Below are positions 6,424-14,776 of a stretch of 15,829 nucleotides of DNA, one piece after another. Position 1 is the stretch's first letter. Every line of letters begins with the position of its first letter. Both the position numbers and the translations under genes were made by a program. This stretch comes from CAVPRW01 sp046727435 [NCBI: bacterium] (GTDB lineage Bacteria > Tectomicrobia > Entotheonellia > J063): NCBI GenBank assembly GCA_046727435.1, contig JBKPCR010000117.1:1-15829 (forward strand), written 5' to 3'. Below the pieces are notes generated by a model. The model saw only the letters and a list, made by a program, of their open reading frames with translations, did no database searches and was not told the DNA's origin.

Positions 6424-8682
6424 CTAACCTTTGGCCAGTACTTCCGTCATCACCCGTCCTGGAGACATGGGGCTGTGGCGCAGCCGCACGCCAGTGGCCC
6501 TATAAATGGCGTTGGCAATGGCGGCTACTGGCGGCACAATGGGTACTTCCCCCACCCCGCGCACGCCAAACGGATGCCCTGGATTAGGCACTTCCACCAG
6601 GATGGTGTCGATCATCGGCAGGTCCAGGCTGGTGGGCATCCGGTAATCGAGGAAGCTGGCATTGGCCATGGCGCCAGTGTTGTTATAGAAATATTCCTCG
6701 TTGAGCGCCCAGCCGATGCCCTGCACGGCCCCTCCCTGCATTTGTCCTTCCACATAGCTCGGGTGGATGGCCTTGCCGACATCCTGCACCGCGGTATAGC
6801 GCAGGACCGTGACTTTGCCGGTTTCGGGGTCGACCTGTAGATCGACGATGTGCGTGGCAAACGCCCCCCCGACCCCACGTGGCGCCACCGTGGCGCGTCC
6901 CGTCACCGGTCCCCCCGTACGCCCGAGCTGCGCGGCGACCTCCTTAAAGGTCAGACGTTGATCGGCTGCGTTGTTGTGACGAAAGGCCCCATCAGCGAAG
7001 GTCACATCTGGCGGCTCGACCTTCCAGATACGCGCGGCGCGCTCGGTCATCTGACGCACGACATCCTGGGCCGCCTCGATGGCGGCATACCCGGAGGCGA
7101 AGGTGGTACGACTGCCCCCAGTGACATCGTTGTAGCCGACGCCGGCGGTATCCGCCACGATCGGTCGCACCTCTTCGGCCTTCAAGCCCAACACCTCGGC
7201 GGCTTGCATGGCGATCGAGGCGCGCGTCCCACCGATATCCGTGGAGCCTTCCACGAGCGTCACGCTGCCGTCAGTATTGACGTTGATCGACACGCTGGAC
7301 TGCAAACCGACATTAAACCAATATCCCGAGGCCACACCGCGGCCGACGTTAGGCCCCTCCAGTGGCGTGCGGTAATGATCGCTGTCGAGCGCCGCTTGAA
7401 CGGTCTCAAGATAGCCAATACGGGGATGGGTCGGCCCATCAGGGCGTCGCGTGCCTTCTTTGGCGGCATTGTGCAGACGGAACTGCAGGGGATCCAGGCC
7501 TAACTTCTCGCACAGCTCGTCGACCACCGTCTCGGAGGCAAATGCGGCATTCGTCGCCCCCGGCGCCCGGTACGGGGCGGTTTTTGGCTTGTTGACTACA
7601 ACGTCAAAGCCGTCAATCAGGACGTTCGGGACGTCATACGGGCTGAAAATACACATCATACCGGCGCCAATCGGCGAGCCGGGATACCCTCCGGCTTCAT
7701 AGGCCATGTACGCTTGGGCCGCAGTGACACGTCCGTCTTTGGTGGCGCCCATTTTCACGCGGATGTATGACCCAGGCGTCGGCCCTGTGCTCTCGAATAC
7801 CTCTGCTCGATTCATCAGAACCTTGACCGGGTGCCCGGTTTTCTTGGACAGCACGGCCGCGATGGGCTCGAGGTACAGGTTGATTTTGCCCCCAAAGCCG
7901 CCGCCGATCTCTGCCGGGATGACGCGGATCTGCGCCACTGCAATGCCAAGCACTGGTGCTAATTGCCGCTGCACCGTGAAAGCCCCTTGTGTGCTTTCCC
8001 AGATGGTCAACTGGCCATCCGGATTCCACATGGCCGTGGCATTGTGTGGCTCGATATAGCCCTGATGCACGGTGGCGGTGGTGAATTCGCGCTCGATCAC
8101 GACGTCAGCTTCCTGAAAGCCTTTTTCCACATCACCCAACTTGAACTGGGTGTGGGTGGCGACATTGCTAACTTTGTCGGTCTCCTGCCCGAGGGATTTG
8201 GTTTTCAAGTTCTCATGCAGCAAGGGGGCACTGTCTTGCATGGCCTCACGGACATCGAGCACAGGCGGCAGCACTTCATAATCGACGTGAATAAGTGCCA
8301 ACGCCTCCTCGGCGAGGTGCGGGCTAGTGGCGGCTACCGCAGCCACAGGGTGGCCCTTGTAGAGTACTTTGTCCCCAGCCAGGATGTTGTTGCTCAGATA
8401 CTTCAGATTCACAGCCCCTTCACCGAGCTGGATGGTGCGGTCTTCGGCGGGTGGCAGGTCCGCACTGGTCACGACGGCTTTGACCCCTGCTAGGGCTAGC
8501 GCCCGGCTGACGTCGATGGAGCGGATACGCGCATGGGCATGCGGACTGCGCAAGACCTTGCCGTGCAAGAGCCCGGCCATCTGCACATCTGCACCATAGA
8601 TGGCCCGACCGGTGACCTTATCGACACCGTCGTGCCGTATGGGGCGTGTGCCAATGACTTTATAGGTTGTGGTCTCAGCCAT
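6424..8682 (-). CDS. Xanthine dehydrogenase-family molybdopterin-binding subunit (CoxL-like)
   Basis: The 752-residue large subunit of a molybdenum hydroxylase. The N-terminal aldehyde oxidase a/b-hammerhead domain (RHDGVDKVTGRAIYGADV, residues 16-33) is followed by the Mo-cofactor domains with VHQGYIEPHNA (205-214), GGGFGGK (260-266), PYRAPGAT (370-377) and GGSRTTFASGYA, and the C-terminal GVRGVGEVP with the expected catalytic base Glu712. It hydroxylates a carbon centre using water, passing electrons through the 2Fe-2S subunit to FAD. The active-site loop reads PYRAPG, not the AYRCSFR of form-I CO dehydrogenase, so CO oxidation is unlikely; an aldehyde, purine or N-heterocycle substrate is more likely but not decidable. 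Its ATG overlaps the CoxS-like stop (TAATG). No twin-arginine signal is seen, so it acts in the cytoplasm. Confidence 0.92.
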   Translation of the reverse strand: MAETTTYKVIGTRPIRHDGVDKVTGRAIYGADVQMAGLLHGKVLRSPHAHARIRSIDVSRALALAGVKAVVTSADLPPAEDRTIQLGEGAVNLKYLSNNILAGDKVLYKGHPVAAVAATSPHLAEEALALIHVDYEVLPPVLDVREAMQDSAPLLHENLKTKSLGQETDKVSNVATHTQFKLGDVEKGFQEADVVIEREFTTATVHQGYIEPHNATAMWNPDGQLTIWESTQGAFTVQRQLAPVLGIAVAQIRVIPAEIGGGFGGKINLYLEPIAAVLSKKTGHPVKVLMNRAEVFESTGPTPGSYIRVKMGATKDGRVTAAQAYMAYEAGGYPGSPIGAGMMCIFSPYDVPNVLIDGFDVVVNKPKTAPYRAPGATNAAFASETVVDELCEKLGLDPLQFRLHNAAKEGTRRPDGPTHPRIGYLETVQAALDSDHYRTPLEGPNVGRGVASGYWFNVGLQSSVSINVNTDGSVTLVEGSTDIGGTRASIAMQAAEVLGLKAEEVRPIVADTAGVGYNDVTGGSRTTFASGYAAIEAAQDVVRQMTERAARIWKVEPPDVTFADGAFRHNNAADQRLTFKEVAAQLGRTGGPVTGRATVAPRGVGGAFATHIVDLQVDPETGKVTVLRYTAVQDVGKAIHPSYVEGQMQGGAVQGIGWALNEEYFYNNTGAMANASFLDYRMPTSLDLPMIDTILVEVPNPGHPFGVRGVGEVPIVPPVAAIANAIYRATGVRLRHSPMSPGRVMTEVLAKG

Positions 8683-9164
8683 TATACCTTAGCCTCCGTG
8701 GTTTGGGCGGCGTCCAGGACGGCCCGGATGATCTTGTCATACCCGGTACAGCGGCACAGGTTGCCTGCCAACCAATAACGCACCTGATGCTCGCTAGGAT
8801 GAGGATTCTTGTCCAACAGCGCCTTGGCCGCGACAATGAATCCCGGCGTACAGATACCACACTGCAGGGCCGCATGCTCCAGAAATTTCTGCTGTAACGG
8901 ATGCAGGCCGTCAGGGCTGGCGATGCCCTCAATGGTGGTCACTTCATGCCCTGCCGTCTCGACCCCAAGCACGCAACATGAGTTGACCAGCACCCCGTCG
9001 AGGATGACGCTACAGGCTCCACAGTTGCCGTTGTTACATCCTTCTTTACTGCCGGTGAGCCCGAGCACGTCGCGTAACACTTCCAATAAACTCTGGCGCG
9101 GCTCGCACAGGAATTCGACCTCCTCACCGTTAAGCCGCGTCTGCACATACACTTTCGTGGGCAT
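8682..9164 (-). CDS. 2Fe-2S subunit of molybdenum hydroxylase (CoxS-like)
   Basis: 160 residues, the usual length for CoxS/XdhC-type small subunits. The N-terminal plant-type ferredoxin domain has its four Cys ligands (GCNNGNCGACSVILDG and VNSCCV), and the C-terminal helical domain has the second cluster motifs LQCGICTPGF and LCRCTGY. It carries electrons from the molybdopterin subunit to FAD. The start ATG is three bases after the CoxM-like stop, with AAGGAG embedded in the end of that gene; the stop overlaps the ATG of the large subunit by one base. Translational coupling at both ends indicates an obligate stoichiometric complex. All key Cys are present. Confidence 0.93.
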   Translation of the reverse strand: MPTKVYVQTRLNGEEVEFLCEPRQSLLEVLRDVLGLTGSKEGCNNGNCGACSVILDGVLVNSCCVLGVETAGHEVTTIEGIASPDGLHPLQQKFLEHAALQCGICTPGFIVAAKALLDKNPHPSEHQVRYWLAGNLCRCTGYDKIIRAVLDAAQTTEAKV

Positions 9165-9167
9165 GTC

Positions 9168-10043
9168 TTACCGCTCCTTGGCTCGTTGAATGGCACCTCG
9201 TAGCGCGCGTCGCGTGAGCACTCCTACCAGGTGTCGTCGATATTGCGCCGTTCCCCTCATGTCGTCGATCGGGCGAGCCGCGGCCTGGGCGGCCTCAGCA
9301 GCCTGCTGGATGGTCTCATCGGAGACCATTTTCCCCGCCAGCGCCGCCGCCGCCGTTTCCACCAGCAGTGGCGTCGGCGCCACCGCCCCAAGGGCTACAC
9401 GGCCGGAGACGAAGGACGATTGATCCTGATTCAACACAACCGAGGCACCGACTCCCACCACGGCAATGTCCATCTCATTGCGAGGGATGAAACGCAGGTA
9501 CTGGGCCCCGAAGTGAGGCGGGGGTGATGGCATACGGAGCGCCACGAGGAATTCGCCGCGTTGTAAGGCGGTGCGTCCTGGGCCGGTGCAGAACTGCTCC
9601 ACCGGAATCTCTCGCCTGCCATTGGGGCCAGCGATGACGCACATTGCTCTGTGGACGATCAACGCCGGAGTGGTATCGGCCGCCGGAGAGGCGTTGCACA
9701 GATTGCCACCCACCGACGCCCGCCCCTGAATTGCCGTGCCTCCTACTAGGGACGCGGCGTCGATCAGCCCCGGATAAGTCGCGGCGATCTCCTGGTGCTC
9801 GTAGATCCGATAACAGGGCACTGCGGCCCCAAGGGTGAGGCCCTGAGCGGCATCATAGGATAACTGGTTGACCTCTGGAATGCCCTTAATATCCACTAAC
9901 AGCGCCACCTGTCGGCGGCCTTCCCGAACTGCTACGATGATATCTGTCCCCCCGGCGAGCGGACGTGCTTGATCTCCGTGCTGGGCCAGTAGGGAGACGG
10001 CCTCATCGACGTTTCGCACGGCAGCGTAATCGAAAGCCTGCAA
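9168..10043 (-). CDS. FAD-binding subunit of molybdenum hydroxylase (CoxM-like)
   Basis: A 291-residue flavoprotein of the CoxM/XdhB type. The FAD signatures ARPLAGGTDIIV and IQGRASVGGNLCNASPAADT are clear, and the C-terminal CO-dehydrogenase flavoprotein domain (VALGAVAPTPLLVETAAAAL onward) is complete. It takes electrons from the 2Fe-2S subunit and reduces the final acceptor. I prefer TTG 10043 as start: GGAGG sits seven bases upstream and the protein then begins LQAFDY, as in relatives. The in-frame ATG 10076 would add 11 residues and has no ribosome-binding site. First gene of the M-S-L-MoaD operon; the 245 bases up to malate synthase contain no obvious terminator, so read-through from that gene is possible. 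Confidence 0.92.
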   Translation of the reverse strand: MQAFDYAAVRNVDEAVSLLAQHGDQARPLAGGTDIIVAVREGRRQVALLVDIKGIPEVNQLSYDAAQGLTLGAAVPCYRIYEHQEIAATYPGLIDAASLVGGTAIQGRASVGGNLCNASPAADTTPALIVHRAMCVIAGPNGRREIPVEQFCTGPGRTALQRGEFLVALRMPSPPPHFGAQYLRFIPRNEMDIAVVGVGASVVLNQDQSSFVSGRVALGAVAPTPLLVETAAAALAGKMVSDETIQQAAEAAQAAARPIDDMRGTAQYRRHLVGVLTRRALRGAIQRAKER

Positions 10044-10288
10044 GACTCCACCTCCCTCTTCAGAGCTCGCGTCCATCGTTTGGACTGTGGTGAGCGAACT
10101 GGACTCCTAGGCATGGTCGCTGGATTCCACGGCGATGCTGAACGCTCGCAGGAGCAATGCTCGGATGACAGGCGCTCACAGCGATGCCTATAAGTCGTCT
10201 CATGACCACGCATCATATACTCTAACCGAAGATCGAAATGCAAGCAAATCCTCGCCTCGCAGGAATCGTCAGCCCGACACACATGCCC

Positions 10289-12016
10289 TCAAAACGCCTC
10301 GTCGGCGGCGGCGATTGCTTCGAGGTCGGCTATGGTATAAGAGCCGAGACTTCTAAAATTCAGCTCTGTGTAGTTCTTGATCCACCGCATGGCGATCTTC
10401 ACCGCCTTGCGATAGCGTTCCTCGGCCTCGGCATAGGCCGCTTTGTCGCGGTCACTGCGGATACTTGCCTGCAACCGGGCTAAAATATCCTCTCCTTCTT
10501 CCTGCAGCAACCGCTTAACCAGGGCGAAGTCATGCACTTTTGATGGGTCGTGGGCGTCGCGCGCACGATGCCGGATGCGCTGGGCTATTTGCGCGACAGA
10601 CATGCGGCCGGTAGCCAGGTCTTCCATCAAGGCTGTATGCAGGCCTGGCTTGCCGGCCAAGCTATCGATGCCCTTGGCCCCACGGCCATTCAGCCAACCC
10701 TCGACATATTCGATGACCATCCTGGCGTTGCGGCGCGTGCCCTCCACGGTAATCGGCCCCTCCGGGACGTTGATCTCGATGGGGTAGTTGTCCGGATTGG
10801 CCATCTCCGGCGTCGGTGTCCAGCCTGAAGCAGCGACCTCTTTGAAGGGATCTGCCGCGGTCTTCATGTGGAAGATGTGAGCCACCCAGCCTCTGAGAAA
10901 CCCCTGTTGCGCCTCCCACACCTTGTCTGCCCGGATGGCTTCCGCCGCCATGCGATTCACTTCGGGATCAGGATTGGGTAGCGGCGTGGCCATACCGCCG
11001 ATGGGGGCAGCCCCGCGCTTTAAACAGATGGCCACCAGGCGTCGGAAAATATTGGCCAAAAACGGGGTGGTTTTGATGTCGACCCCGAAGCGGTCCGGCC
11101 ACACGGCATTTGGGTCAGTCATGGCGTATTCAAAAATGCTGGCCTTGAAATCCCACCGCGCAGCGTTCAAGCCTGCGGCATAGGGGCCCAGCACGTAGAG
11201 CATCTCCTCCATTTGGTAGGCAGCGGGCAACGATTCGATCAGCGGGATGGCTTTGATCACGGCGTCTCTTAGGAAATCCAACTGCGCTCGGCTGACGTCG
11301 AACAGATCGCGATAGAGCGCCACCTCTTCGACTGTCTCTAGTTTCGGCAGATAAAAATATATGCCCTGGCCGCGGGCCGCCTGTTCGCGGCCCACATAGA
11401 ACAGGGTTAGGGCGGTGCCCAGGGTGCTGGCCGGAATGGGCGCGCCGTCGACCGTCACCTCCGGTTCGTCGAGGTGTAAGCCACGCTCACGGTGCATGAA
11501 GAATGGCAGTTCGCCATCGGCCATGCGATAGGTCCTGCCGCGTTCGGAATCGCTGACCGTTAGTGTCCGCCGCACCGCCTGCAGGCGGTTCCGGGTGGCT
11601 GTAACGGTATCGCTGAGACAGTGTCGGGCGGAATCCTCGTCGTCGTCCAGATCTCCTTCAGCACGTGTCCCCTCTGGACCGGGATTAAGGGCGTTGATAA
11701 ACATATGCGTGATAGAGGCAGGACCGGAGATCTCGATGCCAGGCTTAAGCAAATCTTCTGGAACGGGGGGCACCTTCCAATTGCCGGTGTTGATCTCAGA
11801 CATTGGTAGGTGGGTAGGCATGATCCCCTGCTCATGGGCTGCCTTTAACATCTCGATACGCCTGGCGCGCAATCGATGAATGCGGGGGGTAAACTCATCA
11901 TGCAGCCGCACCAGGTATTCGACGAATGCTGGGGTGAACAGCTCCGCTGCGCCTGAGACCTGTGCAAAACGCACGCGTGGTGTCGCCAACAGTTGCGAGC
12001 TGCCCTCTATCGCCAT
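10289..12016 (-). CDS. aceB: Malate synthase (divergent, A-like)
   Basis: A 575-residue TIM-barrel enzyme that condenses glyoxylate with acetyl-CoA to malate. Family landmarks occur in order: EISGPASITHMFINALN (95-111), an acidic DLDDDED where relatives have ADFED, HRERGLHLDEPEV (175-187, the RPRGWH-type catalytic Arg), GIYFYLPKLE, LIESLPAAYQMEEML with Glu261, GLNAARWDF with Asp289 (probable Mg ligands), KRGAAPIGGM, and TALMEDLATGRMS with Asp466, the presumed catalytic base. Length suits the A form (about 530-580) rather than G (about 720). ATG 12016 is chosen over ATG 12055 because AAGGAG stands seven bases upstream. Differences from classical MSA, such as an insertion after RWDF (KAS before IFEY), indicate a separate subclade. 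Same strand as, and just upstream of, the molybdenum hydroxylase operon; no isocitrate lyase in view. Confidence 0.88.
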   Translation of the reverse strand: MAIEGSSQLLATPRVRFAQVSGAAELFTPAFVEYLVRLHDEFTPRIHRLRARRIEMLKAAHEQGIMPTHLPMSEINTGNWKVPPVPEDLLKPGIEISGPASITHMFINALNPGPEGTRAEGDLDDDEDSARHCLSDTVTATRNRLQAVRRTLTVSDSERGRTYRMADGELPFFMHRERGLHLDEPEVTVDGAPIPASTLGTALTLFYVGREQAARGQGIYFYLPKLETVEEVALYRDLFDVSRAQLDFLRDAVIKAIPLIESLPAAYQMEEMLYVLGPYAAGLNAARWDFKASIFEYAMTDPNAVWPDRFGVDIKTTPFLANIFRRLVAICLKRGAAPIGGMATPLPNPDPEVNRMAAEAIRADKVWEAQQGFLRGWVAHIFHMKTAADPFKEVAASGWTPTPEMANPDNYPIEINVPEGPITVEGTRRNARMVIEYVEGWLNGRGAKGIDSLAGKPGLHTALMEDLATGRMSVAQIAQRIRHRARDAHDPSKVHDFALVKRLLQEEGEDILARLQASIRSDRDKAAYAEAEERYRKAVKIAMRWIKNYTELNFRSLGSYTIADLEAIAAADEAF

Positions 12017-12480
12017 AGGTGTCTCCTTCGTGGTGATCTCCGCTCTCAGATGCAAATCATTGTGTCAAAAAGAGTCGGCGTCGCTCCGACTTCACCTCGC
12101 GGCTGGGATCAGGGTAAGCCTTCCAGGCGCGTGCGTCGACCTTCGGGGGATGAGCGCGAAGGAAGACGCAGCGAGGAGTGACCACGACGCGGCGATTCTA
12201 AAGAGTATTAGCGCATCAGGAGCTGGCCGCAAATGAATCAATCCGTTACGGAATTTCTCGCCCTGTTAGCGAGTCCGTGATGGAAAATGCTCGGCTTCAG
12301 TGCCTGACTATCAAATGGCAGGAAGGCTGTCAAGGATTTTTTGCGCACGGGGGAGAGCAGTGACGTGTGCCGGGGGCTAGGGGTCCTAGCGGGAAGGGAC
12401 CGGGTGAGGGGAAAACATCAATGCGTCCTGCCCTCAGCCCAATCCTCTACCTACAAGGAATGACCAGCCATAGTGAGGTC
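12017..12480. other. Intergenic gap upstream of malate synthase
   Basis: No gene supported. On the minus strand a perfect -35 hexamer TTGACA (12063-12068) stands about 47 bases before the malate synthase start, but no good -10 follows at 16-18 bases. Two short perfect hairpins occur: CTCGC/GCGAG (12257-12273) and GCTAGG/CCTAGC (12376-12390). Neither has a T-run. Confidence 0.4.
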
Positions 12481-12747
12481 TTAAAGGCCGGAGTTATACA
12501 GCTGTGTCGCCCATGACGTGCCGCGCTCGGAAATAACGATGTCCACGGCAGCATCAGCTCGGAACGACTGGTACCGTTCGCGTTTGGGCTCCCAGGTGCC
12601 ATAGGGGCTCACGGGTGGGATCTCCCGTGAACTATGGGCGAGGCCTTGGAACCACTGATAGAGACGATGAAGCCAATCCAGGCCACCAACGGCAACGGGG
12701 ACCCCCAGCTGGGGTCTTTGGTCAATTGTCTGGCTATGGACACGCAT
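12481..12747 (-). CDS. Small hypothetical protein, 88 aa
   Basis: Not recognised. ATG 12747 is chosen over ATG 12789 because a strong GAGGAGGT lies eight bases upstream of it. The product is soluble, with one Trp/Tyr-rich patch (GGLDWLHRLYQWFQGLAH, about residues 20-37), a Pro-rich middle (REIPPVSPYGTWEPKRER) and an Ala/Asp/Ile segment near the end. No signal peptide, membrane helix or Cys. The good ribosome-binding site is the main support; no operon partner is present. Confidence 0.5.
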   Translation of the reverse strand: MRVHSQTIDQRPQLGVPVAVGGLDWLHRLYQWFQGLAHSSREIPPVSPYGTWEPKRERYQSFRADAAVDIVISERGTSWATQLYNSGL

Positions 12748-13067
12748 CCTTGATACCTCCTCTGTAGATTGAGAAGGGGCTATCCCCATGTACTTTCAAG
12801 TGAATGCCCCAACCGTTTGTTTGACTATAATATTCGGCACAGGGGGGAAAAAATCCAATGAATAGTTTTTCTCTTAACGATGAAGAATCGTCATCCTAGA
12901 TCGGGTCGTCCCGAGTGGCTCTAGCCCACTGCCTGTCAGGAATTGAGCTGAGGAAAAGCAGCATGACAGAGGCTCATAGGAGGTGTGGGATGTAGGGCGC
13001 TATGCTAGAATGCCGCAGCAGCAGAAGTCCCAGTGCATGCCCCTGATCACTATAAGGAGCAACTCCC
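12748..13067. other. Intergenic region with TATAAT and three tandem small hairpins
   Basis: A consensus TATAAT on + lies at 12826-12831 with no clear -35. Three short perfect hairpins follow: ACGAT/ATCGT (12877-12891), TCGGG-TCGT-CCCGA (12901-12914) and AGTGG/CCACT (12914-12930). No coding frame with a plausible start spans this. The right end holds the DinB-family gene promoter. Confidence 0.35.
13003..13011 (+). promoter_or_regulatory. Extended -10 promoter for the DinB-family gene
   Basis: TGCTAGAAT combines the TGn extension with a -10 hexamer matching TATAAT at five of six positions. It lies 56 bases before the DinB-family start. No clear -35 is visible, as is common for extended -10 promoters. 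Confidence 0.4.
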
Positions 13068-13568
13068 ATGACCTTGCAGGAAATCACCCAACTGGTGGCC
13101 TTCAACCGGTGGGCCAACCAGTGCTTCTTCGAGGCCCTGAGCCAACTTCCCGCCGAACAGTATGGACGAGACTTGCAGAGCAGCCATGGCGGTATCCATG
13201 GCACACTGGCGCATCTCGTCGGGGCGGAGAGGGGTTGGCTCAGCCGCTGGCAGGGCAAGAGCGAGACCGGTACAGCGGCCATCAGCCAGATGCACTCTGT
13301 TGCCGAACTGCGAGCCTTGTGGGAAGGCGTCTGCAACGAGATGAACCAATTCCTCGCCACCCTGGATGATCATAAACTGCAAGAGACGCTGTCGACGACT
13401 GCGCGTACAGGACGCTATACCACTTCCTATTGGCAGATGATCCAGCATGTGGTCGATCACTCCTCCTATCACCGCGGCCAAATCGTCACCATGCTACGCC
13501 AACTCGGTGTGACGCCTCCCTCGACAGGATTGATTCGTTTCTATCGGGACGGGCCGGCTAACCGGTAA
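13068..13568 (+). CDS. DinB family protein (YfiT/DUF664-like metal-binding four-helix bundle)
   Basis: 166 residues, the usual DinB length. The metal-binding His triad is visible: His49 in GTLAHLVGAE and the pair His131/His135 in HVVDHSSYHRGQI. The opening LVAFNRWANQCFFEALSQL and the closing LRQLGVTPPSTGLIRFY are also typical. Family members are four-helix bundles that bind Ni or Zn; several act as thiol-dependent (bacillithiol or mycothiol) S-transferases or maleylpyruvate isomerase-like enzymes, but most are uncharacterised, including this one. Start ATG 13068 follows AAGGAG at a normal distance. It is convergent with the EamA transporter gene, about 100 bases separating the stops, and has its own promoter-like site at 13003. 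Confidence 0.9.
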   Translation: MTLQEITQLVAFNRWANQCFFEALSQLPAEQYGRDLQSSHGGIHGTLAHLVGAERGWLSRWQGKSETGTAAISQMHSVAELRALWEGVCNEMNQFLATLDDHKLQETLSTTARTGRYTTSYWQMIQHVVDHSSYHRGQIVTMLRQLGVTPPSTGLIRFYRDGPANR

Positions 13569-13668
13569 GTCCCAACGGCCGATGCGGTACCCCATCACGA
13601 TGCCCCAACCGGTAGGCCGAGCTTGGGTGCAGGCATCCGAGGCCGTCGCACAGCCACAGAGGCATGTC

Positions 13669-14532
13669 TTACCCCTTGATGGTGAGCAGAAACACGCCAA
13701 GCACGATGAGGATGGCGCCGATCACAATGCGTCCCGTCAGCTGCTCGACCCCCTTCAAGAACAGAGAGGTGAACGGCAACACAAACAGCGGCGCCGCGCC
13801 GGCCAGCGGCGCGACCACGCTTACCTCACCCAGGCCCAATGCCACCAAGACCAGAAACACACTGAGGTTTTCCGCGATCCCCGCCCCCACAAAATACACC
13901 AGACCACGGCCATGCCATACCAGCACCTGGCGATTTCCCGACGCCAGAAGAAAGGCGGAAAACGTGATGAGTGCTGTCGTGATGTTCACGGCCGAGCCAA
14001 ACAATGGCCCTGCATGGCTGAGGCCAAGCTTGCGGATGATCGCCACCGTGCCGAAGCACGAGGCGGAGAGGAAGGGGTAGAACAGGTACAAGGGTTGGAA
14101 ACCCACCTGCCGTCCACTGAGCGACAACAGTGTCGTTCCCAGCACGATGACGCCTGTACCGGCAATCATGGGCAGCGTGACGCGCTCACCAAGCACAAAG
14201 ATAGCCAGGCCGGTCGCGATGAACGGATTCAGGTTGATGATCGAGGCGGCCACAGGTGCCCCGACCTTCTCGATGCTGATGAAACGGAGCAGTCGGCCCC
14301 CGGCCGTGCCGATGATTCCCGACAACATGAAGAGGGGAATGGCGCTGGCTCGATAGGCGTCAGCGGGTTCCAGAACCAGGACGGCGCCCCATAAGCCAAC
14401 CACCCCCACGATGACATTGATCCAGAACCCGACATAGAAATTGCCATGGCGTAACCCTTGGCGAATCAGCACTGTTGCCAAAGCTGAGCTCACTGCGGCA
14501 GCGAGCGCAAGCAGGTGTGGTGCGAAAAACAC
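13669..14532 (-). CDS. EamA/DMT-superfamily transporter
   Basis: A 287-residue inner-membrane protein with about ten hydrophobic helices in two EamA repeats. The first runs from HLLALAAAVSSALATVLIRQ to LGERVTLPMIAGTGVIVLG, the second from YPFLSASCFGTVAIIRKLGL to the end at LIVLGVFLLTIKG; each ends with the expected helix pattern and the G-E-x-V/T hinge (LGERVT, LGEVSVVAPL). Members export or import amino acids, nucleosides or other metabolites; the substrate is not predictable. GTG 14532 is preferred as start because GGAGAAGGA stands eight bases upstream and the first helix begins just after it. ATG 14583 or 14613 would add a basic, Cys-containing leader and lack a ribosome-binding site. Divergent from the serine hydrolase gene. 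Confidence 0.88.
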   Translation of the reverse strand: MFFAPHLLALAAAVSSALATVLIRQGLRHGNFYVGFWINVIVGVVGLWGAVLVLEPADAYRASAIPLFMLSGIIGTAGGRLLRFISIEKVGAPVAASIINLNPFIATGLAIFVLGERVTLPMIAGTGVIVLGTTLLSLSGRQVGFQPLYLFYPFLSASCFGTVAIIRKLGLSHAGPLFGSAVNITTALITFSAFLLASGNRQVLVWHGRGLVYFVGAGIAENLSVFLVLVALGLGEVSVVAPLAGAAPLFVLPFTSLFLKGVEQLTGRIVIGAILIVLGVFLLTIKG

Positions 14533-14621
14533 CAGGCGATTCCTTCTCCGAACGACCTGGGTGCGATGACAGCATGATGACATCAGCGCGTGCATTGTGA
14601 GCGGCGGCGGCAAAGGGCGCT

Positions 14622-14630
14622 ATTCTAGCA
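14622..14630 (-). promoter_or_regulatory. Extended -10 promoter for the EamA transporter
   Basis: Read on the minus strand this is TGCTAGAAT, identical to the site before the DinB-family gene and followed by a similar GCGCC-containing stretch. It stands 90 bases upstream of the chosen GTG. No -35 is evident. Confidence 0.35.
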
Positions 14631-14776
14631 TGCGAGACGTGCTCGACGGACGAGAATTTCCCATGCATGACATCGTTCCTGCAGATGACCCCGGCGGCGC
14701 CCGACTGTCAGACTCCAGGGGAGTTTACCAGAGATGCGGACCGCCCGCAAAAACGATTTACCTCTGAGTTGCGATC

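Noticed and set aside
7499-7506. GCCTAACT, resembling an attC core site
   Set aside because: Inside conserved CoxL-like coding sequence, with no paired partner or hairpin.
6475-8493. Several 120-217-codon plus-strand frames
   Set aside because: All lie opposite the CoxL-like gene, whose domains are continuous; composition is typical of antisense shadows.
6424-10043. Aerobic CO dehydrogenase (coxMSL)
   Set aside because: Gene order fits, but the large subunit lacks the AYRCSFR loop and reads PYRAPG, so I keep the general molybdenum hydroxylase call.
12376-12390. GCTAGG-GGT-CCTAGC hairpin as a terminator
   Set aside because: Loop of three and no T-run on either strand; the neighbouring genes give no reason for a transcript end there.
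13558-13615. AACCGGTA repeated about 50 bases apart between DinB and EamA genes
   Set aside because: Eight bases in a GC-rich convergent gap is close to chance; no hairpin or third copy.
13582-14394. 270-codon open frame on the plus strand
   Set aside because: Antisense to the EamA transporter; rich in Gln, His, Arg and Asp, as expected for the complement of hydrophobic codons. No start signal.
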